Part shown: positions 55,063 to 64,000 of the stretch, piece by piece | Numbering within the stretch: position 1 is the stretch's first letter | Layout: every line of letters starts with the position of its first letter | NCBI GenBank assembly: GCA_949361645.1 | Contig: OX442416.1 | Span: 11,351,869 to 11,415,868 of the forward strand | Reading direction: 5' to 3' | Origin: Spongilla lacustris | Lineage: Eukaryota > Porifera > Demospongiae > Spongillida > Spongillidae | DNA: 64,000 nt | Position numbers and translations under genes: made by a program | The notes under the pieces: generated by a model | Databases searched by the model: none | What the model was told of the DNA's origin: nothing | Seen by the model: the letters and a program-made list of their open reading frames with translations, nothing else

Positions 55063-55562
55063 ATATAGTTTATCATGTTATATTATTATATGATAATAAT
55101 GATTATTATTATAATTATGTACATACATATGATTGTGTTTTCCTCCCTGGTATCCTCCTATGGAAGCACGGAACAGTACATGAAGCATGCAATCTAGGAT
55201 GCAAAGTCTGGGTGTTTGGGCCACAGAAGTGAAGATGATTGGAACAACAAACACATTAATTGGTAAAAGAAGTTGAGTGACTTAAATTGTGGCACAAATC
55301 TATCAACGCTAACTTGAAGTACGTCGCTGTCCTTGCAAACACCTATTTTCTGATCAATGAGTTCATCTGATGAGAATGATACATGTATATGCCAATGGGT
55401 GACTAAAAAGAGAACTGTTATTTCCATGGCAAGCAATTCTCCTTAGATGCTTTATTAGAAGATACTGAACAATGTGCAAGTTTATCATGTCAGATAGCCT
55501 GAGATAGGTAGAAGAACAACATATTAACATGATAAACTACATTCCATCTTGCAACATTTGGC
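55041..55562. repeat. Inverted repeat inside the Ginger-type element
   Basis: 55041-55080 (GCCAAATGTTGCAAGG...AGTTTATCATGTTA) is repeated in inverse at 55525-55562. The left arm includes the end of the integrase fragment, so this may be an inverted duplication and not a separate MITE. Confidence 0.65.
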
Positions 55563-56069
55563 ATAAAGAGATATGTGCTTCACTAGGGGTGACATTTGTC
55601 CATGGAAAGCAGCAGCTTCTTCGTTGCATCCTGGCTGAGTGTTGCAGCAGATGAAGCTAGCAGTGGCTTGCAATGCATATACATAACAATTAACATTTTG
55701 AAACAGTTAAAAAGATGTATAACGATACAGTAACGTTTTGTATATTTTAATGTTGTTATATTCATTATAAACTTGAAACTATGAAATTTCTAGCGTATAG
55801 CTCTACAACGCGCTTACAGCTTTACATACATTGGTCAGTTGTCATGGATTCGGTACTGCATACACCTGCATGCTTTGGAATATTGAAAAAATTAGCACCC
55901 CCATCATCACAGATCGCACGCCTTTGCCGAAAGTATCAATTATCGATCACGAGCATTGCAAGCGACAGTATTTCCTGGCGACAGAATTTCCTTATAGGAT
56001 ATACAAATGTACGGTCGCTACGTTAATTGTGAGCGATGTAATTTCCGGGCGCCAGATTTTCCTGTGACA

Positions 56070-56223
56070 CATGTCGGCACAGGAAAAAAAAAAAAAAAAC
56101 GCGTGAAATCATAATTTTAAATGTACCAAATTGACTGTGTTGGCATTGAAAACACTCTCTACCAATATAATCCTCAGCGCCAAGCTGCATGTGCATGGCA
56201 CCATGCAGCAGCTGAGAATAGCC
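56070..56223. repeat. Array-unit flank fragment between two insertions
   Basis: GGCACAGGAAAA...TGACTGTGTTGGCATTG...CAGCAGCTGAGAATAGCC continues the unit flank. Its last eight bases (GAATAGCC) are the hAT target duplication. Confidence 0.75.
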
Positions 56224-57219
56224 CAGGGTTGCCGAAGGCCGCCCGACCTTTCAGGCAGGACCTTCTGGCCTGACCTTCAGGCCGGAACCCGGCCTGAAAG
56301 GCCACTTATTAAAGATGTGGTTAGATTATTAAATTTAATAATATTATCACAAGATTATAGTAAAGTCCGCGACAGCATCGAGGAAGTAAAATTAACATGC
56401 CATTTTTTTTTACATTTTTGGTGTGTTTGGGGTCCGAATAATGGGCGCGATACATTATTTTCAGTACCCCAATTCGTTTAACCAAAAATTCAGTGAGTTG
56501 AATAATAACGACGGCATAATTATTCACGATCGTTAACGCTAAGCGCGTGTGGCTAATAATTAAATTCATGAATGAAGGTACAAAGGAACGGCTCATGGAT
56601 GCGGAGGATGTACAATGAAACGCTGAGCAAACTATGGTTTACGGTTACTTTAGCGAGTTGTTTTTGTTGACACAAGGTAAGAGGTGTCTAAAGATGGCGC
56701 CAGTAATGAGGCAAAAACGTTAAGATTCTGTTCTTGAAAACCAAACCGATAGTATGTAAGTAATATACGAGATTTTTTGCATTTAGAGGTACAATTACAC
56801 GTAGAATCAAAATATGATTTTGGTTTTTGGATGCGGTACTGTCACGCAAAAATTGATCCGGGTAAAAAGTGATCCGGCCGGATCACTTTTAGTTGCAATA
56901 ATTGATCCGGCCGGATCACTTTTGACTGCAAAAAGTGATCCGCCTCTGCAAAAAGTGATCCGGGTACAAATTCTCGTCGATTCAAGTTTGTTTTGATAAT
57001 TATATACAAATCTTAGCAATATGCTGATCGAGCGGGCTCCATTTCACCAGTTGTTGTTCACTTCGTTTCTGTATAGGGACAAATCCATTGCGTATCGATC
57101 CTGACGGATAACGGCACGCATGCATGCATGAAAAAACATCCCTTTTCAGCCAATACATAAACAGAAGACAGCAATATATAGGTCCATGTACATTTAGTGC
57201 ATGCGTGGACGGTTAATCC

Positions 57220-57670
57220 GCTAGCGCTACTGCCAAAACTGATCCAGACCTGGTAATTTACGTATGAACATGTGTATATGCATAAGGTACGCCCGGATCA
57301 CCTTTTGCAGCCAAAACTGATCCAGGTAATGTATACGTATGAGTAAAGGTACGCGCGGATCACCTTTTGCAGCCAAAACTGATCCGGGAAATATATACGT
57401 ATGAGTGTATGTATAAGGTACGCGCGGATCACCTTTTGCAGCCAAAACTGATCCGCGTAATATATACGTATGAGCGTATGTATAAGGTACGCCCGGATCA
57501 CTTTTTGCACCCGAAACTGATCCAGGTAATAGCATGTAAGGTGCGCACCTTTTGCAGCCAAAACTGCACTATCCTAATTATACATGTACATGTATAATGA
57601 AAAATGCATGTATAAGGTACGCACGGATCACCTTTTGCAGTCAAAACTCATCCTGGAAATAAATACGTAT
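57220..57670. repeat. ~63-bp minisatellite with GCGGATCACCTTTTGCAG core
   Basis: About six tandem units, each containing AAGGTACGCxCGGATCACC, TTTTGCAGCCAAAACTGATC and ATATACGTATGAG. Three shorter units in inverse orientation lie at 58798-58960, mirror-placed in the long inverted repeat. The reading frames here are artefacts of the repeat. Confidence 0.85.
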
Positions 57671-58320
57671 GAGTACTATGTATTATATATGCCCATGTAG
57701 ATCATTTTTTACTCATCCCATATATAGTGGATAATTAAATTTAAGCATACTGACTAATGCTACCAAAGCATAATATTTTGGATTTTTATTTTTCCTCCAG
57801 CCTTATATTAATTATTATACACATCTTTTGTGGTTATTGATCTTTATAACCGTAAAAGGCACAGATTACACCTTATAATTACGCACGTATGCCATTCAGA
57901 AGTGTGTGCATATGTAATCATAAATACTTATTTTAGAATTTGCTGTCAAATAATATCTCAGTCAATAATGGACCTATGGGTGATACATTTATTGAAACCA
58001 CATGCAACAATTATGCACGAAATCATAGCTTCTTAACAGTTTCAAAGTGGTTGCTAATATTGGTATAACATAAATGGACTCGTTCTGATGTCTGTCATTA
58101 GTAACCTTAATAGGTGAATGCTTTAGCCATTTGTATAGGTTGCTCCTGATAGTGCAAAAACATACATGTATATTGTTGTTCTGAGTAAAGATGCTGCTGC
58201 AATTATTTCAAATTCTGTGCATGGCCCATGTGCCGAGCGATTGCATATTTGTACATTTCATGTATTGCTCTACTGACTCATTTCGAGCCAAAAAGCAGGC
58301 CAGCTTGGAAGAAGATGCAT

Positions 58321-58785
58321 TTAAGTATCATGTAGGATGTAATAAGGAGGCGGAATTCTTGGTGGTCCTGTTGGGATCCTGCAGTTACAGCCAGGGCAAT
58401 TGACCGAAAAAAACAAACAATTTCCATCACCCTTGACCCTTTCTGTTACTGTTGGAGCTTGAGAGACCTTCATAGAGGATGGATCACTATGATGAGAATG
58501 TTTGCCAACAACAGATTTGATTACTAGCGTATGACATCTCTCCTCTTGCCAATCACTACATACCGGTAAATAGCTTATGTTTTCCATTTCTTCATCTTTT
58601 ACGATTTCCAAACACGAAGCAGTGGAGGTTTGATCTAAAAGCTGTTCTCTAAAACATTGTAGAGTGTTCTTATTGACAGACTTATCAGTAAAGAATTTTC
58701 TTGCATCTAGGACCCACTGGCAATAGTTATCCAGATTTAATGGTGACATAAGGTAGTAGGCATACTGCATGCGTAGCTTTTGCAT
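58321..58785 (-). pseudogene. OTU-type cysteine protease fragment
   Basis: A 154-residue frame on the minus strand. The N-terminal part (YYLMSPLNLDNYCQWVLDARKFF) is not recognised. TERVKGDGNCLFFSV is the catalytic Asp/Cys motif of OTU deubiquitinase-like proteases (consensus DGNCLFRS). The sequence then runs out of similarity (CPGCNCRIPTGPP) and stops, so the catalytic His region is missing. OTU domains are known accessory domains of some Ginger and other DNA transposons. This is probably a truncated exon. Confidence 0.55.
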
Positions 58786-59640
58786 ATTTTGTATACTACC
58801 CGGATCAGTTTTGGCTGCAAAAGGTGATCCGGGCGTACCTTATACGTAAATTCATACGTATATATTTCCCGGATCAGTTTTGGCTGCAAAAGGTAATCCG
58901 GGCGTACCTTTTACCCGGATCAGTTTTGGCTGCAAAAAGTGATCCGGGCGTACCTTATGATCAGTTTTGGCAGTAGCGGACTAGCGGTCCACGCATGCAC
59001 TAAATGTATACATGGACCTAGCTGTCTTGTGTTCATGTGTTGGCAGACTTGAAAAGGGATGTTTTTTCATGCATGCATGCGTGCCGTTATCCGTCAGGAT
59101 CGATACGCAATGGATTTGTCCCTATACAGAAGTGAACAACAACTGGTGAAATGGAGCCCGCTCGATCAGCCGGCATATTGCTAAGATTTGTATATAATTA
59201 TCAAAACAAACTTGAATCGACGAGAATTTGTACCCGGATCACTTTTTGCAGAGGCGGATCACTTTTTGCAGCCAAATGTGATCCGGCCGGATCAATTATT
59301 GCAACTAAAAGTGATCCGGCCGGATCACTTTTTACCCGGATCAATTTTTGCGTGACAGTACTAAATAATACTCAAATTGGAATTAAAAAATAAAAGTACC
59401 CCCAATATACTTGAAAATATTGACAAGGTTTTGCGCGGCACAAAGTGTCCGTTTTGATACTGTTAATAGCTGATAGGTTTTACAACATAGCGGTATTGTG
59501 GGCATGAATTTAATGTTTTCATTAAGAAGCCATAAACGTTTACTTCCTCGATGGTGTCGCGGACTTTATATACAATCATGTATTGTTAATTGCTTCGTAC
59601 ATGCAAGCATGAATCACAATGCAAGAAACTAAATACTAAG

Positions 59641-59960
59641 CTACATGTACACTGAACTAATATCTACTTCACTTGTGGTTCTTCCCAGTAAAGCCCTTGC
59701 ATTCTGGCGCATCAGGGTAATGCCCAGGCGGCAGTAGATTGAGGCTAACACCTCAGGCCAGAAACGACTCGTCCTGATGGCTAATTTCTTGGCAACCCTT
59801 GAGAGAGCTTCTTTTGCCTCGCTTCCCCAACCACCAAATACCTCCACGACCAATGGGACACATACCCAACCTCTCGCAGTGCAGGGAATGTCATTTTTGG
59901 CATGTTTGTCCTGCTCTCCCAGTTCAGCAGTATAACCTGAGATCAGTAATACGATTATGC
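59641..59960 (-). pseudogene. LINE C-terminal fragment inside the hAT element
   Basis: The minus strand reads HAKNDIPCTARGWVCVPLVVEVFGGWG, then AKEALSRVAKKLAIRTS and ASIYCRLGITLMRQNARALLGR. It shares the 'RGWxCxPLxVExxGxWG' motif with the LINE remnant at 37248-39150. It stops at 59641. A fragment of the same protein family was therefore inserted here as well. Confidence 0.55.
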
Positions 59961-60023
59961 CGCATACATCAGTAAGTTGCGCAGATGAACCAGACCGCCG
60001 AGACCGGTCCAGACGTAACTAAT

Positions 60024-60377
60024 CTAACTGCTCAGCACCCATGCATTGTGTTTAAGCATTATGCACGCCTCCAGTCGCTGAGGGAGAAGATTCCATCTTT
60101 GACGCTGTTGAATAAGCTTGGCTCTAGAAAATACCCGCTCAGATGGTGCAGATGAGGCAGGGATTGCCAAGTACTTTCTTGCAAGCTTAGAAATTCTTGG
60201 AAAACGTGAGTCGTGCAATTTCCACCATGCAAGTGGATCTATTGGAGAAGTTGTATTCATACCGCTAGTGACGGCCAGCTGGCGGTTAACGAATGAATAA
60301 ACGTCACGCGCGTCATAATTAATTGATTGTAAATTAATGTTTAATAATTTTAACATGAAATTTAATAATTGTATCAT
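60024..60377 (-). pseudogene. hAT transposase C-terminal dimerisation domain
   Basis: A 117-residue frame contains DPLAWWKLHDSRFPRISKLARKYLAIPASSAPSERVFSRA and the closing ML.HN segment. This is the hallmark hAT C-terminal (Dimer_Tnp_hAT) domain, with the conserved WW, RFP, YL.IPASSAPSER and F residues. The DDE core and BED finger are absent, and only about 90 bp separate it from the right TIR, so an internal deletion removed the start of the gene. Confidence 0.9.
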
Positions 60378-60473
60378 TCGGGTCGACCTTTCAGGCCACG
60401 GGCCGGAGCCCTGGCCTGACCTTCAGGTCACGGGCCGGACCCTGGCCTGACTTTCGGCAACCCTGGAATAGCC

Positions 60474-61016
60474 ATTGACCTCTTTGATACAAGCTTCTGA
60501 GGCCAGGCTATAGTAGTGATGACCCTTGCTCCATTTCAGTTACTATATGGACCTACATAAGACCTACTGGATGATGTACCAAAGCCCCAACTTACCCACA
60601 ACCGTGGGATTCAGGATAGTTATACACAATGCATGCATGTGCATGTGTTTTTTCCTAACAATTAGTTATTCCAAATCAGAACTGCATGTCTCACAAAACT
60701 GACCTTATGTAAGCATGAAAAACGCGAAATACTTTTTTTTTTTCATGCGCGATTGCATGGTGAGAGCTGCCGACTACATCATTGTGTGTGCTTACATGTT
60801 GTGTGTAAGATTGTAGGAATTCATTAAGTTTAATTATCACCATCTTTGAGTGTAATATATCATTAACAGCAGTGCAAAAGTGAGCAACTTATTTCCTTAT
60901 CTACGCGTGGACGTATTTATCAATTTACACCTTAACCTATACATACTGATATAGGATAAAATGAAAGTATTGATAATATTTTATAAATCCTATCTAACAA
61001 TTTTATCATTAATGTT
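60474..61016. repeat. Downstream flank of array copy 5 (unit repeat)
   Basis: Unit sequence resumes after the hAT element (ATTGACCTCTTTGATAC, GTGGGATTCAGGATAG, TGTGTAAGATTGTAGGAATT). Confidence 0.75.
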
Positions 61017-61662
61017 CTATTCCCATAGAGTCTGACATGTGTTATTGATGTAGTTCTGGATGTTATCACTGTAGCCATGGAGATTGGCACTGATCCAATC
61101 AGTACAAGAGTAACTTGTTTGGGGGAAGGTTTCCTTGAGCGTAGAATAAAGCATCTTCTGAATTTTGCCCATCACATCTGCTGTCTTGCAGTAAGCAGAC
61201 AAATCGTCACACGAAAATGGTTGACCAAGCGAAGATGATAGCTGCGATGTAGAAAATAGTAAATAAACACGCATCATAATTATCTTGCTATTTACCCATG
61301 AGCAGGAGTTATTAATAATGGCTTCTTTCATTGCATACAGAACATCGGAATCTGTTGTGTTTTCACGTGACCATGGATAGTTCTTCAAGAGACACACTGA
61401 GACAAGCACAGTGTGCGCCGCATTGGTGATATTTGGCAACTGCAAGCAATGAAACAAATTTAGCATTAACAGTGGAGATTATATGTGTAAGAATGATTTA
61501 TCCTACCATCAATTTGCTAATTACTTCTCCGAAAAAAATAACACCTCCATAGAGAGTTGTAAGTTTACTGTCGCCTGAGCTCTGTCGTTTAATAGGAGCT
61601 CCTACTGTTATAGTAGCGATGGAGAGTACTAGCATAATACCGAAGAGTGTGATTAATGCCAT
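61017..61662 (-). CDS. Secreted 6-Cys protein, array copy 5
   Basis: Exons 61507-61662, 61296-61439 and 61017-61241; introns 67 and 54 bp; product 174 residues. Signal peptide and KR|Q site are conserved, and the sequence after the site is QSSGDSKL, where other copies have QSSDDS. Six cysteines are in register. Local differences include LYAMKEAIINNS, CKTADVMGKIQKM and a C-terminal QTLWE, where the others end QTQWQ or QTLWQ. All exon-intron signals are intact. It is separated from copy 4 by about 14 kb of nested transposons. Confidence 0.8.
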
Positions 61663-61700
61663 TTCAAAGTATTCGATAAAACATTAAGGCTTGAGGGTTG

Positions 61701-61710
61701 TTTATATATA
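61701..61710 (-). promoter_or_regulatory. TATA-like box, array copy 5
   Basis: TATATATAAA (minus strand), 40-48 bp upstream of the ATG at 61662. Confidence 0.5.
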
Positions 61711-62870
61711 AAGATAATAGGGAAATTGAAACTGGCCAACCTAGCTGGAAAGGAACAATTCGGTATGCTAGCACATTAAATCCCAAAGTATTGATTTCCG
61801 GCATACATATATTTACATTTAAAAAAATTTGACTGTAAGGCCTAAAGTGCCTCTCTTTTAGGTTCAGTTCCGAGGTTTTATGCATTTAGTAACAATATTA
61901 GTAATTTGATGTTATATTCATTCGTTCAAGTATTATTGTAAAAAATGAATAAAAAATTATCCAGTTATACATTTATATCGAAATATTATGATGGTCTCCC
62001 AAATAAATACTATACGAGATGCGCGATGCGGATCCACTAAATAATGTTATATTAAATATGGCTGCGCTAAGTACAGGCTTCAAGAAATACCATAAATCTG
62101 CTAATGGACTCGATGCTGTGGAATGAGTTGATTTAAACTTGTGACAAGCAGACTGATTTAATTTGAAGTCATTTTGTAGGTATAATAATTAATGCTATTT
62201 CAATGCGGATGGAAGGTTAGGAACAGATCGCATGCAAGTATAATATCGTAATTTCGGAACCTCACAATGTATATAATAATTCATTTCTATGTACTCAGAC
62301 TTTGTATAATGCTTATATTAATTCCACGCTTACATGCATGTAATCATTTAATGTGATGCCGTACATGCAGCCTGATGCAGGACATGCATTTCATATCCTG
62401 AAAACAGGATGCTGAAAAGGGCATTGCATGTTTCCATGGTTGCATCATCGATGATCTACTGACATATCCACGACGATAATCACTTTAGCCGGTTAATTGT
62501 ATATAGTACTAACTTAACCACGTATATTCTCGCGGGACTTCAACGTTTGACACCGCCCACGTAAACGGTGATGTTTACAACACTGCGGGTGCTTCACGCA
62601 GCACTTAGGCCTCTTAACACAAGTACCTGCATGTACACCGGAAATGGTGCTGTGTGTGTATTTGCAGCCTTACTTGTAGTGGCTATGTGTTTAATTGTCA
62701 GCCTTCAGTGGTGCAGCTGCAGATGATTGAGAGGACCTCCAAGGACAGAAAGATTTGGATGTGAGCTCTCCTCATGATAATGGTTTGAAAGTTTCTAAAC
62801 CCACCCAAAAGCTACATTTTAACGCGTGTTTGAAGGAGCACATTGTTGTAACCTCAAGCGCTGCTGCGCG
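61711..62870. repeat. Upstream flank of array copy 5 (unit repeat)
   Basis: Same landmark order as other upstream flanks, with a local insertion (about 61827-61950, TTGACTGTAAGGCCTAAAGTG...). Confidence 0.75.
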
Positions 62871-62925
62871 CTAGTCTGACGTAGCCACACCCTCGCGCTT
62901 CAAGGGTGTGGCTACGTCAGACTAG
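62871..62925. mobile_element. Hairpin MITE, site 4
   Basis: CTAGTCTGACGTAGCCACAC ... GTGGCTACGTCAGACTAG with centre CGCGCTT, followed by CTGCGCGCCGTTCTTC as at sites 1 and 3. Confidence 0.8.
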
Positions 62926-63057
62926 CTGCGCGCCGTTCTTCAAATCCTTGTTAGAGTACAATTACTTCCAGAAATGTTGAGCGCTAACGTTCATGCATGA
63001 TTGCGATTGTTTTTACAGACACAAGCCATTTTTTAGGCGGGGGCGGAAGGGGCTGAA

Positions 63058-63574
63058 GTTATTTTGTAGGTAAAATGATTTAGTGCTATTTCAATGCGGA
63101 TGGAAGGTTAGGAACTGATCACAAATATAATATCGTCACTGACTTTGGAACCTCACAATGTATATAAATAATTCCTTTCTATATACTCAGACCTTGTATA
63201 ATGCTTATATTGATTCCACTCTTTTGTGTAGTCATTTAGTGTGATGCCGTACATGCAGCCTGATGCTAGACTTGCATTTCATATCCTGAAAACAGGATGC
63301 TTAAAAGGTCATTGCATGTTTCCATGGTTGCATCATCGATGATCCACATATCCACGACGATAATGACTTTAGCCGGTTAATTGTAGTAAGCACTAACCAC
63401 GTAATATTCACACGGGAATTCAACGTTTGACACCGCGCCCACGTATGCGGTGATGTTTACAACACTGCGGGTGCTTCACGCAGCACTTAGGCCTGAGCAT
63501 TTCTCTACTATTACTATGTGTGTAATTAGAAGATTGAGAGGACCAATAAGGACACGAAGACTGTGGATGTGAGC
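63058..63574. repeat. Truncated sixth unit: upstream flank without a gene
   Basis: At GGGGCTGAAGTTATTTTGTAGG the sequence jumps back to the upstream flank and repeats 62172-62760 (ATGCGGATGGAAGGTTAGGAA, AAACAGGATGCTTAAAAGG, CTGCGGGTGCTTCACGCAGC). The junction uses a short GAAGT homology. The gene itself is missing from this unit. Confidence 0.75.
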
Positions 63575-64000
63575 CCTCATTAATAACCATAGCTCATTAA
63601 TAACCATAACTGATAAATAATGCCATAACTTATTACTACCAATAGCTGATTAATAACCATAGCTGATTAATAACCATAGCTAATTAATAACCATAGTTTA
63701 TTAATAATACCATAGGTCTTTACTAACCATTGCTTATTAATAACCATAGCTCATTACAAACAATCCATTACAAAATATATGTATGTTAAATTAGTATGGT
63801 ATAAACATAAAAATGCATAATATACAATGCAAACCATACCTCATTAATACATAGCTCATTAATAATATTAATACCATAGCTCATTAATTACCTACGATAA
63901 CCAATGTCATAGCTCTTTAATAATACTACAGCTCATTAATAATTGATTAGTTACACTGCTCACTATTACCGTGTGTGTGTGCATGCGTGTGTGCCTGTGC
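63575..64000. repeat. AT-rich CATTAATAACCATAGCT minisatellite and (GT)n at window end
   Basis: Same array as 34660-34990 and 48171-48690, then ATTACCGTGTGTGTGTGC running off the window, matching the start of the (GTGTGC)n locus at 34993. Confidence 0.85.

Larger units (their letters stand above)
54326..56069 (+). mobile_element. Ginger-type TIR element (deletion derivative)
   Basis: A 1744-bp insertion in the unit flank (ATTCAGGCCGG | GGCACAGG). Ends are TGTCACAGGAAAATCTG and its complement CAGATTTTCCTGTGACA. The inverted similarity continues for about 140 bp, with repeated AGGAAATxxTGTCGC motifs and GTAGCGACCGTA. Inside are fragments of a GIN-type integrase. A TGT...ACA terminus with an integrase-like transposase fits the Ginger group. 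The flanking GCCGG / GTCGG may be a degraded target duplication, with about 4 extra bases on the right. Confidence 0.65.
56361..59568. mobile_element. Nested element with long inverted repeats of GATCCGG motifs
   Basis: Outer 30-bp inverted repeats (56361-56390 and 59539-59568; TAAAGTCCGCGACAGCATCG, one mismatch) and inner arms of about 405 bp (56836-57245 and 58959-59361; GTACTGTCACGCAAAAATTG / complement) define a large inverted structure. The inner arms begin with a cluster of GATCCGGCCGGATCACTTTT palindromic units and contain a shared region (CTCGTCGATTCAAGTTTG, CACTTCGTTTCTGTATAGGG). The centre has minisatellites and an OTU-domain fragment. Whether outer and inner repeats belong to one element or to nested ones is unresolved. 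Confidence 0.65.
56224..60465 (-). mobile_element. hAT element with nested insertions (8-bp target duplication)
   Basis: A 4242-bp insertion with ends CAGGGTTGCCGAAGGC and CTTTCGGCAACCCTG, flanked by GAATAGCC at 56216-56223 and 60466-60473. Removing it restores the array-unit sequence AGAATAGCCATTGACCTC. Subterminal GGCCTGAAAGGCC-type repeats lie just inside both ends. It keeps only the C-terminal dimerisation region of the transposase, reading inward from the right end, so most of the gene is lost. It has received a long-inverted-repeat element and a LINE fragment. Confidence 0.88.

Noticed and set aside
57220..57670. ORFs with repeated YTYTHTYI...KGDPRVP and FWLQKVIRAYL motifs
   Set aside because: They follow the 63-bp minisatellite in several frames at once and have no start or domain context.

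Overview
The window is animal nuclear DNA. It has spliced genes with short introns, no operons, many DNA transposons and retroelements, long homopolymer G/C tracts, microsatellites and AT-rich spacers. A sponge (probably a demosponge) is my best guess. The intact single-exon gene at 11260-12174 has a C-terminal motif set (CGGLNWTR, CPTNW, GTDCPPDSTCC.FN.PPWF) that I associate with secreted protein families abundant in sponges and other early-branching metazoans. The organism assignment is inference only.

Region 1 (1-22 kb) is a transposon-rich mosaic. It contains a decayed THAP/DDE_4 transposase (543-1143, minus). It also contains a segmental duplication of about 4 kb, present at 1448-5357 and again at 14391-18876, each copy carrying a pseudogene whose tail is a CXC domain, a C48/Ulp1-like protease and a PHD finger (Ginger/GIN-integrase type). 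Between the copies lie an almost complete Ty3/gypsy element with identical 111-bp LTRs and a 5-bp target duplication (6176-10440), the secreted-protein gene, and a piggyBac remnant. A small gene start (20469) follows a CCGGGT-type minisatellite. An internally deleted LTR element lies at 21134-22225.

Region 2 (22-29 kb) holds a decayed LINE reverse transcriptase, perfect or near-perfect inverted repeats, a terminal-inverted-repeat element filled with a 'CATGTCCTGGGGG' minisatellite, a small hAT-like MITE with a 6-bp target duplication, and a 200-bp tandem duplication.

Region 3 (29-64 kb) is the most interesting part: a head-to-tail array of five copies (four apparently intact, one broken), all on the minus strand, of a three-exon gene for a secreted protein of about 174 residues. 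The protein has a signal peptide, a dibasic KR|Q site, several N-glycosylation sequons and six cysteines. I do not recognise the family. Gene plus flank is the duplicated unit, and almost every spacer has been invaded by a different mobile element. These include two members of an apparently new TIR family with 7-bp target duplications and a coiled-coil ORF (43363-45547, 48938-51408), a 5'-truncated LINE carrying a nested hAT-like MITE, a SWIM-YqaJ-PHD gene remnant, a Ginger-type element with long TIRs, and a hAT element with an 8-bp target duplication that contains a long-inverted-repeat element built from GATCCGG motifs and encoding an OTU-protease fragment.

Coordinates of exons, TIRs and target duplications were read by eye from the sequence. 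No alignment, HMM or database search was run.
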